64,000 bases of DNA, taken from Paraburkholderia bannensis NBRC 103871 (GTDB lineage Bacteria; Pseudomonadota; Gammaproteobacteria; Burkholderiales; Burkholderiaceae). The DNA lies in the NCBI RefSeq assembly GCF_000685015.1, contig NZ_BAYA01000005.1:372001-436000 (forward strand). The letters are read 5' to 3'. Below the pieces are notes generated by a model. The model made no database searches, was not told where the DNA came from, and was given only the letters and a program-made list of their open reading frames with translations. Numbering within the stretch: the stretch's first letter is position 1; each line of letters opens with the position of its first letter. The translations under genes and the position numbers were made by a program. This document shows, piece after piece, positions 43,999 to 52,683 of this stretch.

Positions 43999-44712
43999 AT
44001 GCGGCGTATTCTCGCGATCGGTGGTGGTGGTTTCCTGATGGAAGACGGCGCATCGCCCGTCGATGCGCTCGTGCGCGATCTCACCGGCCGGGCGCACCCG
44101 AAGGTGTGCTTCATCGGGACGCCGAGCGGCGACCTGCCCGCTCATCTCGACAAGTTTCATCATGCTTTTGGCGCGCTGGGCTGCGAAACGGCGCACCTCG
44201 CCTTCTTTCGCCAGCCCGATGCGCGCTCGATTCCCGTCGCCGATTTTCGCGCGCACCTGTTGCAGCAGGACGCGATCTATGTGGGCGGCGGCAATACGAA
44301 ATCGGCGCTTGCGGTCTGGCGCGCGTGGGGCCTGGATGGCGTGCTGCGCGAGGCCTGGGACGCAGGCGTGCTGCTCGCGGGCATGAGCGCGGGCGCGATG
44401 TGCTGGTTCGAAGCGGGCCTGACCGATTCGTTCTGGAGCGAGGGGTATCGGCCGCTCGATTGTCTCGGGCTGCTGCCCGGCGGTTGCGCCGTCCACTACA
44501 GCAGCGATCCGTTGCGCCGCACGACGCTGCATGCCGCGTTAAAGGCTCAAGCCGTGCCGCCCTCGCTCGCGATCGACGACCACGCCGCCGTGCTGCATGA
44601 AGACACTTCGATTAAGTGCGTCTATGCGTGGCGCGACGGCGCGACCGCTTGTCGAGTCAGCCTGGAAGGGGACGCGGTCGTGGAGCGCGTATTGGCGGCG
44701 CAGCGCCTCTAA
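43999..44712 (+). CDS. Peptidase E-like serine peptidase (family S51)
   Basis: A 237-residue cytoplasmic peptidase. The nucleophile S130 is in AGMSAGAMCW, and YVGGGNT (94-100) and LLPGGCAVHY carry the remaining family motifs. Peptidase E removes N-terminal aspartyl residues from dipeptides; other S51 members are cyanophycinase-like. The start ATG follows CGGAGGCAAATC. Its last four bases overlap the convergent propeller gene. It follows the LysR gene by 75 bases but has no clear functional tie to tartrate. Confidence 0.88.
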   Translation: MRRILAIGGGGFLMEDGASPVDALVRDLTGRAHPKVCFIGTPSGDLPAHLDKFHHAFGALGCETAHLAFFRQPDARSIPVADFRAHLLQQDAIYVGGGNTKSALAVWRAWGLDGVLREAWDAGVLLAGMSAGAMCWFEAGLTDSFWSEGYRPLDCLGLLPGGCAVHYSSDPLRRTTLHAALKAQAVPPSLAIDDHAAVLHEDTSIKCVYAWRDGATACRVSLEGDAVVERVLAAQRL

Positions 44713-45368
44713 GGCGCATCGCCTGCGTCGTCCTCATGCCGCGGCCTGCGCACCGCGCGAATCTTGCCGCTATTGCCGCCGCCGCAGAAAAAGCGCTCCT
44801 CGCCATCCGACTCCAGCCCCGACACCGCCGTCCCTGGCGGCATTTCCAGCCGCTCCAGCACCTTGCCCGTTTGCGGATCGATGCGGCGGATGTCGCTTTC
44901 ATCGCCCTCCCACGTGCCGTGCCACAGCTCGCCGTCCACCCACGTCACGCCCGTCACGAAGCGGCTCGATTCGATCGTGCGCAGGATCGCGCCGGTCTGC
45001 GGATCGACCTGATGAATCTTGCGCGCGCGGTATTCGCCGACCCAGAGCGTCCCTTCAGCCCACGCCAGGCCCGAATCGCCGCCGTTGCCCGGCGCGGGAA
45101 TCGTGGCGAGCACGCGCCCGCTTTGCGGGTCGATCTTGTGGATCTGCGCCTCGGCGATCTGGAACAGGTGCTGGCCGTCGAAGGCCGTGCCCGCATGCGC
45201 GGGCATGTCGATCGCGCGCTGCGTCTGGCCGCTTTGCGGATCGAGCGAAGCAAGCTTGTCGCCCGCCGCGAACCACACGCTCTTGCCGTCCCAGGTGACG
45301 CCGCCCACCTGCTCGACGCCTTCGAAAGGGCCATATTCGCGCAGGATGCTGGCCGTGGAATGCTTCAT
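44709..45368 (-). CDS. Small beta-propeller protein of the virginiamycin B lyase/YVTN-like type
   Basis: A 219-residue soluble protein with repeated blades around LDPQSGQ, IDPQSGR, VDPQTGA and IDPQTGK. Between them are TWDGKSVWFAAGDK, AWAEGTLWVGEY and TWVDGELWHGTW patterns. Five blades are visible, which is few for a closed propeller; a partner or dimer might close it. No signal peptide. The ATGA overlap with the upstream gene means translational coupling. Enzymatic role unknown; the fold could bind a small molecule for the regulator-like partner. Confidence 0.8.
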   Translation of the reverse strand: MKHSTASILREYGPFEGVEQVGGVTWDGKSVWFAAGDKLASLDPQSGQTQRAIDMPAHAGTAFDGQHLFQIAEAQIHKIDPQSGRVLATIPAPGNGGDSGLAWAEGTLWVGEYRARKIHQVDPQTGAILRTIESSRFVTGVTWVDGELWHGTWEGDESDIRRIDPQTGKVLERLEMPPGTAVSGLESDGEERFFCGGGNSGKIRAVRRPRHEDDAGDAP

Positions 45369-46624
45369 CGTGGGCTCCTTGCCGGTCGGTTCATGCGCTC
45401 ATCCTGCTCGCCTGGCAGTGGCGCGGGGAGTAACAAGGCCGTCGCGAATCCAGGCAGCGGCGGCATCGTCCAGCGCCGCGCGCGGCCCACGCCCACCGGC
45501 TGCACCTTGCGCGCCGCCGCCAGCGCGTCGAGCGCGCGCTGCACGGTGCGCTGGCTCGTGCTCAAGGCCAGCGCGAGCGCCGAGCTCGACCACGCCTCGC
45601 CATCGGCGAGCAGCGCCAGCACGGCGGCGTGCGGCTCCTCGACGGGACGCGCCAGCACGACGACTTCGCTTGCGGTGCGCGGCGCGAGGGCAAAGCCGCG
45701 CGGCGTCGCCTGAATGCCCGCGACATCGGCCAGCAGGGCACGCAACCGGCCGATCTCGACGCGCAGGCGCACTCGATGCGTGTCGTCCGCGTGCTTCATG
45801 CGAAACGCGCGCGCGATCAGCTCGTCGCGCGGCACGTCGGCGGGCCATGCTTCACCCAGTGCGCGCGCCAGCACGAACAGGATCGGGCGGCGCGCGAGCG
45901 GCACGACCTTATGCGCTTCGCGCACGGCGTAGCGGCAGGCGTCGATGACCAGCGCGGGCGAATCCAGCCATGCCGCGACTTCGTCTAGCAGCAGCGGACG
46001 CGCCTCGCCGCGCACGATGAGCCGCGCAGCGGGGGCTTCGAGCGATTGCGCCGCGCGCGCGACTTCGGCGGCAAGCGGCCCGATGCCCGCCACGCGCACG
46101 GCCCGTGCTGCTTCGGCCAGCGCCGTACGGGCCGCCTGCGGACGGATCTGCCGCATCGCAATGCCCGCGGCGATCAACTCATGCGATGCCCTGAGCGCGG
46201 GCGGCAGCGCTTCGGGACTCAACTCGGCGAGCGTTTGTGCGGCTTCGTCCAGACGTCCGATCAGCAGCAGGCGGCGTATCGCCAGGTGACGCGCGTGCGC
46301 GGCATTGAGCGCGTCGCCGTGCGCGTCGAGCACCTGCCGCGCCGCATCGAGCGCCGCGGCGGGCCAGCCCAGGTCGCGCATGGCCAGCGCGACTTCGGCC
46401 TCGGCGACGATGCAACGCGCGCGGGCCACCGCCTCGCGCGCGCCGAACCCGCGTGCGGCGCTGCGCAATAAGGCCTTCGCGCGTTCGAGATCGCCCAGCT
46501 GCGCCATCGCAATGCCGCGCAGCGCGAGTGCGGGCGCATCGTCGCGCAGGGCGACGCGATTCAGCGCGCCCAGCGGATCACCAGCGGCCAGCGCGCGCGC
46601 CGCGGCAGTGATCAGCGAGTCCAT
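45365..46624 (-). CDS. Helical-repeat protein with C-terminal winged-helix domain, probable regulator
   Basis: A 419-residue protein. Residues 1-180 are an Ala/Leu/Arg-rich helical repeat resembling TPR (ALRGIAMAQLGDLERAKALLRSAARGFG). The middle part has VRLRVEIGRLRALLADVAGIQATPRGFAL, similar to OmpR-type winged-helix effector segments. The C-terminus has a second helix-turn-helix (ALALALSTSQRTVQRALDALAAARKV). It resembles the Burkholderia helix-turn-helix proteins found with propeller or lyase-like genes. It is coupled to the propeller gene at 45368. I do not know its ligand or targets. Confidence 0.72.
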   Translation of the reverse strand: MDSLITAAARALAAGDPLGALNRVALRDDAPALALRGIAMAQLGDLERAKALLRSAARGFGAREAVARARCIVAEAEVALAMRDLGWPAAALDAARQVLDAHGDALNAAHARHLAIRRLLLIGRLDEAAQTLAELSPEALPPALRASHELIAAGIAMRQIRPQAARTALAEAARAVRVAGIGPLAAEVARAAQSLEAPAARLIVRGEARPLLLDEVAAWLDSPALVIDACRYAVREAHKVVPLARRPILFVLARALGEAWPADVPRDELIARAFRMKHADDTHRVRLRVEIGRLRALLADVAGIQATPRGFALAPRTASEVVVLARPVEEPHAAVLALLADGEAWSSSALALALSTSQRTVQRALDALAAARKVQPVGVGRARRWTMPPLPGFATALLLPAPLPGEQDERMNRPARSPR

Positions 46625-46775
46625 GCCCGGCCCAATCCCGACATACTTGTCACTCCCCTCGTCAAGCAGTCCCGACCTAATCTAACACGGCAGTCACAGC
46701 GCAGTTTTCCATGCACCGGCTGGCCACGCCGCCTCGCTTTTCGGCGCGCGCCGCCAGCCATTTCAGGAGCAAACG

Positions 46776-47540
46776 ATGACCACGCATGCAACAGGCACCC
46801 GCGAGCAATGGCTCGCCGCACGGCTCGACCTGCTGGCCGCCGAGAAAGACCTCACGCGGCGCAGCGACGCCCTCGCCCAGCAACGCCAGGCGCTGCCCTG
46901 GGTGCGCGTCGACAAGGACTACGTCTTCGATACCGAACAGGGCCGCGCCACGCTCGCCGATCTCTTCGCGGGGCGCTCGCAGTTGCTCGTCTATCACTTC
47001 ATGTTCGGCCCCGACTATGCAGCGGGCTGCCCGTCGTGTTCGGCGCTCGCCGATGGTTTCGATGGCAACGTCGCCCATCTCGCCCATCATGACGTCACGC
47101 TGATGACCGTCTCGCGCGCGCCGCTCGCAAAACTGCTGGCCTATCGCGAACGTATGGGCTGGCACTTTCCGTGGGCCTCGTCGCAAGGCAACGATTTCAA
47201 CTTCGACTTCAACGTCTCGTTCACGGCTGGTCAGCAGCGCGACGGCGAGGTCGAATACAACTACGCGCGTGGCCGCCACGCGATGGACGCCGATCCGCCG
47301 CCCGCGCCCGTCGCCGAATTCGCGGCAAGCTGCGGCACCGATGCCGCGACCTACGCGCGCGACCGGCCAGGCCTGAGCGCTTTCGTGCGCGAGGACGATG
47401 CCGTCTGGCACACGTATTCGACATACGCACGCGGGCTCGATGCGATCTGGGGCATGTATCAATGGCTCGACCGTGCGCCGCTCGGCCGCAATGAAGCGGG
47501 CATCTGGTGGAAGCGGCACGATGAATACCGCCCGGATTGA
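46776..47540 (+). CDS. DUF899 thioredoxin-like protein
   Basis: A 254-residue protein of the DUF899 family, a thioredoxin-fold group of unknown substrate. Visible motifs are LPWVRVDKDYVFD, LLVYHFMFGPDYAAGCPSCSALADGFDG with a CxxC pair (CPSC), and the family signature GWHFPWASSQGNDFNFDF. The CxxC suggests a redox role. A good ribosome-binding site (CAGGAGC) precedes the ATG. It is divergent from the helical-repeat regulator and followed by a DUF2182 membrane gene seven bases later, so the two probably form an operon. Confidence 0.9.
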   Translation: MTTHATGTREQWLAARLDLLAAEKDLTRRSDALAQQRQALPWVRVDKDYVFDTEQGRATLADLFAGRSQLLVYHFMFGPDYAAGCPSCSALADGFDGNVAHLAHHDVTLMTVSRAPLAKLLAYRERMGWHFPWASSQGNDFNFDFNVSFTAGQQRDGEVEYNYARGRHAMDADPPPAPVAEFAASCGTDAATYARDRPGLSAFVREDDAVWHTYSTYARGLDAIWGMYQWLDRAPLGRNEAGIWWKRHDEYRPD

Positions 47541-47547
47541 GGCCGTC

Positions 47548-48327
47548 ATGTTGCCCGCCGCAAGAGCGCGAGCAATCTTCGCCGTGCTGGCCACGCTGTT
47601 GTTCGCGGCCAGCGCGACGGCGACCGCGTTGCGCTTTACGTCGATGGCCGCCATGAGCGGCACGCCCATGCCGGGCGGCTGGACGCTCTCAGCCGTATGG
47701 CTGCCACTGTGTGGGCGCACGTGGCTGCAGACCGCTGCGTCGTTCGTGTCGATGTGGGCCACCATGACGCCCGCGATGATGTTGCCCGCGCTCGCGCCCA
47801 TGCTCTGGCGCGAGCGTGCGACGCTCACGATTCGTTCTGGATGGCTAATTATCTTGAGCGTCGTAGCGTATTTCTCGATGTGGCTATTTGCGGGCATGTT
47901 GCTGTTTCCCGTAGGCGCTGCGCTCGCGTTCGTGGCCATTCGCGTGCCGTCGATTGCGCGTGCCGCGCCGTTATCGGCAGGTCTCGTAGTGATGGCTTCG
48001 GGCGTTCTTCAATGCACGTCATGGAAAGTCAGGCGTCTGCAATCCTGCCATCCGGTTCGCGATTGCCACGTTGCGCCGCCCGATCACGCGCTTCAGGCGC
48101 TGCGCACCGGCATGCGCTTCGCCGTGCAATGTGCGAGTTGCTGCGGCAACTGGATGGCCATACTGCTCGCAACCGGCGTGATGAACCGTGAAGCGACACT
48201 CATCGTGAGCGCGGCCATTGCCATTGAACGCATCGCGGCTTCGCGTGGGCCGCTCGCGCCTGTCCCGCGTATCACGGGCGCGGCGAGTATCGTCGCGGGT
48301 TTCATGCTGATTGCGTATTTGATCTAG
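47548..48327 (+). CDS. DUF2182 predicted metal-binding integral membrane protein
   Basis: A 259-residue membrane protein with about seven hydrophobic segments. The family mark is SMWATMTPAMMLPALAPML, and CTSWKVRRLQSCH with CASCCGNW gives a set of cysteines and histidines that may bind metal. The ATG at 47548 is preferred over 47521 because GAGG lies just upstream and the latter overlaps the previous gene by 20 bases. It is next to the DUF899 gene; a pair of a redox and a membrane protein may handle metal or oxidant stress (inference). Confidence 0.85.
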   Translation: MLPAARARAIFAVLATLLFAASATATALRFTSMAAMSGTPMPGGWTLSAVWLPLCGRTWLQTAASFVSMWATMTPAMMLPALAPMLWRERATLTIRSGWLIILSVVAYFSMWLFAGMLLFPVGAALAFVAIRVPSIARAAPLSAGLVVMASGVLQCTSWKVRRLQSCHPVRDCHVAPPDHALQALRTGMRFAVQCASCCGNWMAILLATGVMNREATLIVSAAIAIERIAASRGPLAPVPRITGAASIVAGFMLIAYLI

Positions 48328-48389
48328 CGTGCGCCTGAATGGCCTGATTTGCATTTATGCTTGTGAGCCAGGCAACCCCAACAAGCAAA

Positions 48390-49100
48390 ATGAAGATCGT
48401 CCGAAATCTGGCCATTTTCGCGGTGTTGTTTATCGCTGCGTGCTATCTGGTTCCCGAGTTTCCCGAATATCCCAAGACGCAAAGCGAATCAATCGACGAG
48501 ATTAAACTCAACGCCACGGGTGACCGGCTGCTCGTACGCACGCAGTATTCCGATTTCGACTTTGCGCTGCCCAATACCAATCTCAGCGCGGCGCTCGCGC
48601 CATTGCAGCACTCGGCTCCGATCAAGCCGTCCGATACGCCCTGGTATGCCCAGGCCGATCTCGCCGATCTGCAGATCAAGGATGACGGCAGTTTTGGCTC
48701 CCGTCTAACCGTGACGTTTATCGGCTATGACCCGGAGATACGGCCAACCGATATCGGGCTGCCGCGCAAGGAACTTGCCCGGCTGGGGCAATACGGTTTC
48801 GTGCCGAGCAAGAACCCCTATAGCGACGATTTCAACGCGGTCTGGGTCAGCAACGTCGTCGGCCATCGGCATGATCGCAATACGCTCGGGACGTGGACGG
48901 GCGCCGATCTCATGACCTGCTGTGGCAGCCGCCTCGACCTGATCCTGGACACGCCGGAGAAGATCGAACATAACCGCCGCCTCAATGCGCGGCTCGAACC
49001 GTTGACCGTGGTGGCGCATGCCGTAAAGAGCGTGATCGCCGATTGCGGGCTGCTCATCTTTCTGTTGCTCGGCGGGAAGCTGGGGCTACCGCGTGGTTGA
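48390..49100 (+). CDS. Hypothetical protein with two terminal membrane segments
   Basis: A 236-residue protein that I do not recognise. An N-terminal hydrophobic segment (IVRNLAIFAVLFIAACYLV) acts as signal or anchor, and a C-terminal hydrophobic segment (DCGLLIFLLLGG) follows a short amphipathic stretch. The central part is soluble with no known motif; CCGS is the only cysteine pair in the middle. ATG 48390 is preferred to an in-frame ATG at 48357 that lacks a ribosome-binding site. It lies 62 bases after the DUF2182 gene. Base use is like its neighbours. Confidence 0.6.
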   Translation: MKIVRNLAIFAVLFIAACYLVPEFPEYPKTQSESIDEIKLNATGDRLLVRTQYSDFDFALPNTNLSAALAPLQHSAPIKPSDTPWYAQADLADLQIKDDGSFGSRLTVTFIGYDPEIRPTDIGLPRKELARLGQYGFVPSKNPYSDDFNAVWVSNVVGHRHDRNTLGTWTGADLMTCCGSRLDLILDTPEKIEHNRRLNARLEPLTVVAHAVKSVIADCGLLIFLLLGGKLGLPRG

Positions 49101-49346
49101 AGGGGCTTGCGCACCCGCGCATTCCGCACGCGTACCTGTCATCGAAAAATCATATTAAAGCGGAACGCGTCGCCTAAACTTCAGGCACTCAAGCCACGCC
49201 CGCCAGCCTCCTTGCGCGGGCCGCCCTTTCAGCTTCATTCCGCTTCATTCCGTTCGATCCATTGCGCCGCGCTATCCCCTTGCGCGCGGCGTGCGATCGA
49301 TTTGCCTCGCCGCCCTGGCCACCATCCTCCACCGGAGAGCGACATC

Positions 49347-51236
49347 ATGAGCGACATCGAATTGCAGGCGTATCGCGGCACCGACAGCGTCTTTCTTGCG
49401 TGGTGGCACGATACCGCGATTGACGGTTGCCTCGGCTATGCCGTCCTGCGCCGCGTGGACGGCCAGGACACGACTGCGCTGAATGCCTACGTGGGGTTCT
49501 CGACGCAGCATGCGGTGCAATCGAATGCTGCCGCACAGCCATCGACATCGTGGCCGTATCAGCGCTTCACGTGGAGTGATTTCGAAGTGCCCGCGCACGG
49601 CAAGGTGGAATACAGCGTGGTCGCCATGACAGGCGAAACATCGCAGCCCACCCAAAGCAACATTCAATCGGCGTGGTTCGAACCGGCCACGCCGCAGCCG
49701 GAAAAGTACAAGCCGTTCTTTAACGTCGGCATTGTAGGCGCGCGCTGGTTCGCGAAATGCGCGGAGGCTTATCCCGAGCAATTCGCAGCGCTGCGCGCGG
49801 CGCTCGCGCCCACGCATTCCAGGAACAATAGCGACGACAGCACCGACGCCACGGATCCCGACGTCGCCACGCAGGCGCTGGAAACCGTGCTGCAACTGCC
49901 CTTGCCCGCCGATGCAATCGCCGCAGCAGACACCAAAGCGAAGCCCACCATCGGCAGCGAACTCGGCGGCGAACTCGCGAAGCAGATGCACGCGCTGCTC
50001 GACGAAGCGCTGCAAACCGAGGACATGCATCTCTATCTCGTGCTGTTCGAACTCTCCGATAGCGACCTGATCGCGCGCCTCGCCAAACTGGGCCAGCGCT
50101 GCCATCTGGTGCTCGCGAACGGCACCCATGAAAAAGGCACCGACGAGAACGCCAGCGCCGCCGCCGCGCTGACCGGCAAGGTCGATCTTTCGCGGCGCAT
50201 TCTCAAGCCCTCGGGCGTCTACGCGCACAACAAGTTCGCGGTGTTCGTGACGGGCGGCCCAATCGAGAAAAAAGGCAAAGCGCAAAAGGTCTGGACAGGC
50301 AGCACGAACTGGACGCCGCACGGTCTTTACACGCAAGTGAATAACGGCCTGCTCGTCGATGACGCGACCATCGCCGCCGCGTATCTCGCCGAATGGCAAC
50401 GGCTGCGCGAGGCCGATTTCCGCACGCCGCCGCCCGCTTCCGATGGCCAGGTCAACACGTTCAAGCACGGCAAGCAAACGACCTCAGTGTTTTTCAGCCC
50501 GCATCTGCCTAAGTCGATTGGCGCGAACGCGCCGGACCTGGCCTACGCCCGCTCGCTGATCCAGAACGCGAAGTCCGGCATCCTCACGCTGATGCTCGAT
50601 CCGGGCTGGCAAGGCAGCCTGTTGCAGGACATTCGCGAGCAGGCCGAAGCCAATGCAAACCTCTATATTCGCGGCGTGGTCAACACCGACCCGACCATTC
50701 ACGCCCATGAGGGCGACGCTACCGCCGTGGGCTTCCTGCATGGCGCCGAAGCCGTGCCGTCGAACTACGACATCGTGCTGCCCGCCACGCAACATGACAA
50801 AGGCGCGCCGATTCTCGATTACCTCGGGCGCGTGGGCATTGTCGTCGTGCATAGCAAGATCATCGTGATCGATCCGCTCGGCGATCATCCGGTGGTCATG
50901 ACCGGCTCGCATAACGCGGGCGTTAAGGCAGCGACGATCAACGACGACAATCTCATCATCATCGAGAACGACCGCGATCTCGCAATCGCCTACGCGGTGA
51001 ACGCGATTGCCGTGTTCAATCACTTCTGGTGGCGTCACAACATGGCGCCGCCCGCAAAACGCAAAAACGCCAAAGCGGGCGATACGACGATCGGCGGGCC
51101 TTCGCATTTGACGTCGCCGCACGAGTGGACAGGATTACGCCCCGATGACAGTTGGCAAAACAAGTTCTATGCCAATGATTCAAGCGCGGGCGAGGCCCGC
51201 TTCTGGGGCCTGGAAGTAAGAGAAAGAATAGCGTGA
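49347..51236 (+). CDS. Large phospholipase D-like protein with N-terminal fibronectin-like domain
   Basis: A 629-residue protein. The first 112 residues resemble a fibronectin type III beta-sandwich (SVFLAWWHDTAIDGCLGYAVLRR then KVEYSVVAMTGE). Two PLD modules follow. The first motif is H294-N-K296 with GSTNWT after it, but the usual Asp is Val301. The second is H502-S-K504 and D509, followed by GSHN. No signal peptide, so it is cytoplasmic or delivered by another route. PLD enzymes cleave phosphodiesters of lipids or nucleic acid. ATG 49347 is preceded by GGAGAG. The broken first motif may still work with the second, or change function. Role unknown. Confidence 0.82.
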   Translation: MSDIELQAYRGTDSVFLAWWHDTAIDGCLGYAVLRRVDGQDTTALNAYVGFSTQHAVQSNAAAQPSTSWPYQRFTWSDFEVPAHGKVEYSVVAMTGETSQPTQSNIQSAWFEPATPQPEKYKPFFNVGIVGARWFAKCAEAYPEQFAALRAALAPTHSRNNSDDSTDATDPDVATQALETVLQLPLPADAIAAADTKAKPTIGSELGGELAKQMHALLDEALQTEDMHLYLVLFELSDSDLIARLAKLGQRCHLVLANGTHEKGTDENASAAAALTGKVDLSRRILKPSGVYAHNKFAVFVTGGPIEKKGKAQKVWTGSTNWTPHGLYTQVNNGLLVDDATIAAAYLAEWQRLREADFRTPPPASDGQVNTFKHGKQTTSVFFSPHLPKSIGANAPDLAYARSLIQNAKSGILTLMLDPGWQGSLLQDIREQAEANANLYIRGVVNTDPTIHAHEGDATAVGFLHGAEAVPSNYDIVLPATQHDKGAPILDYLGRVGIVVVHSKIIVIDPLGDHPVVMTGSHNAGVKAATINDDNLIIIENDRDLAIAYAVNAIAVFNHFWWRHNMAPPAKRKNAKAGDTTIGGPSHLTSPHEWTGLRPDDSWQNKFYANDSSAGEARFWGLEVRERIA

Positions 51237-51262
51237 CGCGAAAACAACAAAGAGCAAAAGCG

Positions 51263-51295
51263 AAAGGCGTGTGGCCGGCAGGCCGCACGCCTTTT
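51263..51295. terminator. Hairpin terminator shared by the convergent PLD-like and small-protein genes
   Basis: AGGCGTG (51265-51271) pairs with CACGCCT (51286-51292), with inner GGCC/GGCC pairs, and ends in T on the plus strand and A/T-rich on the other. It lies 26 bases after the PLD-like stop and before the end of the gene at 51314, so it serves both directions. Confidence 0.75.
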
Positions 51296-51313
51296 CAGGA
51301 AATCTGGCGGAAT

Positions 51314-51541
51314 TCAGCAGGCGAACGCAGCCGCCGAACTGTCCGGCATGTTGTCGAGCACGCGACCGCCGTCGCGACGAGCTTCGGACTCGCCGGGGAA
51401 CGTCGTATCGCTATAGGCAATGACCTTGAAGCCACCGCCCGCAGCGCGCGGAATGGTAATGCCCCAGTGCCAGCCGCCTTCCTGTTCGAAGACGTGCAGC
51501 TTTAGGGCCGTATGCAATATTGGCGATTGGGATGCGCTCAC
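51314..51541 (-). CDS. Small conserved hypothetical protein (75 residues)
   Basis: I do not know its function. It is HTALKLHVFEQEGGWHWGITIPRAAGG followed by a short C-terminal part with SEARRDGGRVLDNM. It starts with GTG at 51541, supported by a strong AAGGAGGG ribosome-binding site six to ten bases upstream, so translation is likely. No signal peptide or membrane segment. A promoter-like pair lies at 51602-51630. Short proteins of this form appear in Burkholderia genomes (recollection). Confidence 0.65.
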   Translation of the reverse strand: MSASQSPILHTALKLHVFEQEGGWHWGITIPRAAGGGFKVIAYSDTTFPGESEARRDGGRVLDNMPDSSAAAFAC

Positions 51542-51866
51542 GACACGCCCTCCTTTTCGAAAATGTTTCGAAGCGGGTTCGAAACGCCTGGCAACCTCAG
51601 CAGTTTAGGCAACGACTTGTTGCAGTGCAATAAGCGTTAATCTCTATGCAGAAGTTTTTTTATGTTGGGAATATCCCGCATATTGGTCTTTATCGGTAAT
51701 GGCGGGTCGCGGTTAGTCGCTTTAAGGGTTATTGGGTAAAAGCTACTAATAAACCCCTGGAAAACTTCTGGAGAAAACCACGGTAGAACGGCGGCCAGGC
51801 CCCTGCGCAGCGGCGCGGCGAGCGGGTATCATCGAAATCCCGTGAAAAACTCCGCCTGACCCGCAT
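51542..51866. other. AT-richer intergenic region between a small gene and yceH
   Basis: This 325-base gap shows no open frame. It has three TTCGAA half-sites in 51556-51585 just upstream of the small gene, a promoter-like pair for that gene, and an AT-rich stretch around 51640-51700 and 51720-51780 that may hold the yceH promoter. Its base composition is lower in GC than the surrounding genes. Confidence 0.4.
51602..51630 (-). promoter_or_regulatory. Promoter-like pair for the small gene at 51541
   Basis: On the minus strand TTGCAC (51630-51625) is followed after 17 bases by TAAACT (51607-51602). The spacing is ideal for sigma-70, while the boxes match the consensus only in part. It is about 60 bases before the GTG start. 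Confidence 0.35.
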
Positions 51867-52595
51867 ATGAATACCCCTGCCGACGCTCCCTCGCCCCGCG
51901 CACTGCGCGCGCTCACGCCGCTGGAGGCCCGCATCGTCGGCGTGCTGATCGAGAAACAGCACACGGTGCCGGACACCTATCCGCTGTCGCTCAACGCGCT
52001 CGCCTCGGGCTGCAACCAGAAGACCGCGCGTTCGCCGGTGATGAACGTGAGCGAAGCCGAAGTGCTGAGCGCGATCGAAGACCTCAAGCATGTGAGTCTC
52101 GTGTTCGAAGGCAGCAGCAGCCGCGTGCCGCGTTTCGAGCACAACCTGAACCGCGTACTCGGCGTGCCGGGCCAGGCCGTGGCGCTGCTTACCGTGCTGC
52201 TGCTGCGCGGCGCGCAGACGGCGGCTGAACTGCGCCTGAATTCGGCGCGCCTGCATGGTTTCGCGGATGTGTCGTCGGTCGAGGCCTTCCTTGACGAGCT
52301 GGCCGAACGCGAACCGCCGCTCGTCGTGAAACTGCCGCGTGCGCCGGGCGAGCGCGAAAGCCGCTGGATGCATCTGCTGTGCGGCGAAGTGAGCATGCCG
52401 GCGGCGGGCAGCTTCGACGGCGAATATGCGGGTGCGAATGCGTCGGCGGGATCGGGCGTGTCTAACGCCGACTACGAAGCCCTGCGCGCCGAACAGCAAC
52501 GTCTGTCCGATGAAGTCGCGCGCCTGCAGACGCTGGTTCAACGCATGGCAGCCGAACTGGGCATGTCGATCGAGACGCCCGAAGGCGAGGAATAA
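51867..52595 (+). CDS. yceH: YceH family protein (DUF480/UPF0502)
   Basis: A 242-residue protein of two winged-helix-like units. The N-terminus LTPLEARIVGVLIEKQHTVPDTYPLSLNALASGCNQKTAR is the family hallmark. The second unit has AVALLTVLLLRGAQTAAELRLNSARLH. The C-terminus ends with a coiled coil (ALRAEQQRLSDEVARLQTLVQRMAAELG). The exact function is unknown, though a DNA-binding role is suspected from the fold. It is monocistronic; a strong terminator follows. Confidence 0.93.
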   Translation: MNTPADAPSPRALRALTPLEARIVGVLIEKQHTVPDTYPLSLNALASGCNQKTARSPVMNVSEAEVLSAIEDLKHVSLVFEGSSSRVPRFEHNLNRVLGVPGQAVALLTVLLLRGAQTAAELRLNSARLHGFADVSSVEAFLDELAEREPPLVVKLPRAPGERESRWMHLLCGEVSMPAAGSFDGEYAGANASAGSGVSNADYEALRAEQQRLSDEVARLQTLVQRMAAELGMSIETPEGEE

Positions 52596-52621
52596 GACGG
52601 CAGCAATTCACTTCGCCCCCT

Positions 52622-52665
52622 AAAAAAGGCGGTCGAAACGGAGCCATCCGTTCGACCGCTTTTTT
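52622..52665 (+). terminator. Strong intrinsic terminator after yceH
   Basis: GCGGTCGA and TCGACCGC with an inner ACGG/CCGT pair form a long stem at 52629-52659, flanked by A6 before and T6 after. The flanking A and T tracts let it act in both directions, also for the convergent secreted-protein gene ending at 52684. Confidence 0.9.
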
Positions 52666-52683
52666 GTTATCGCCACTTAAACA

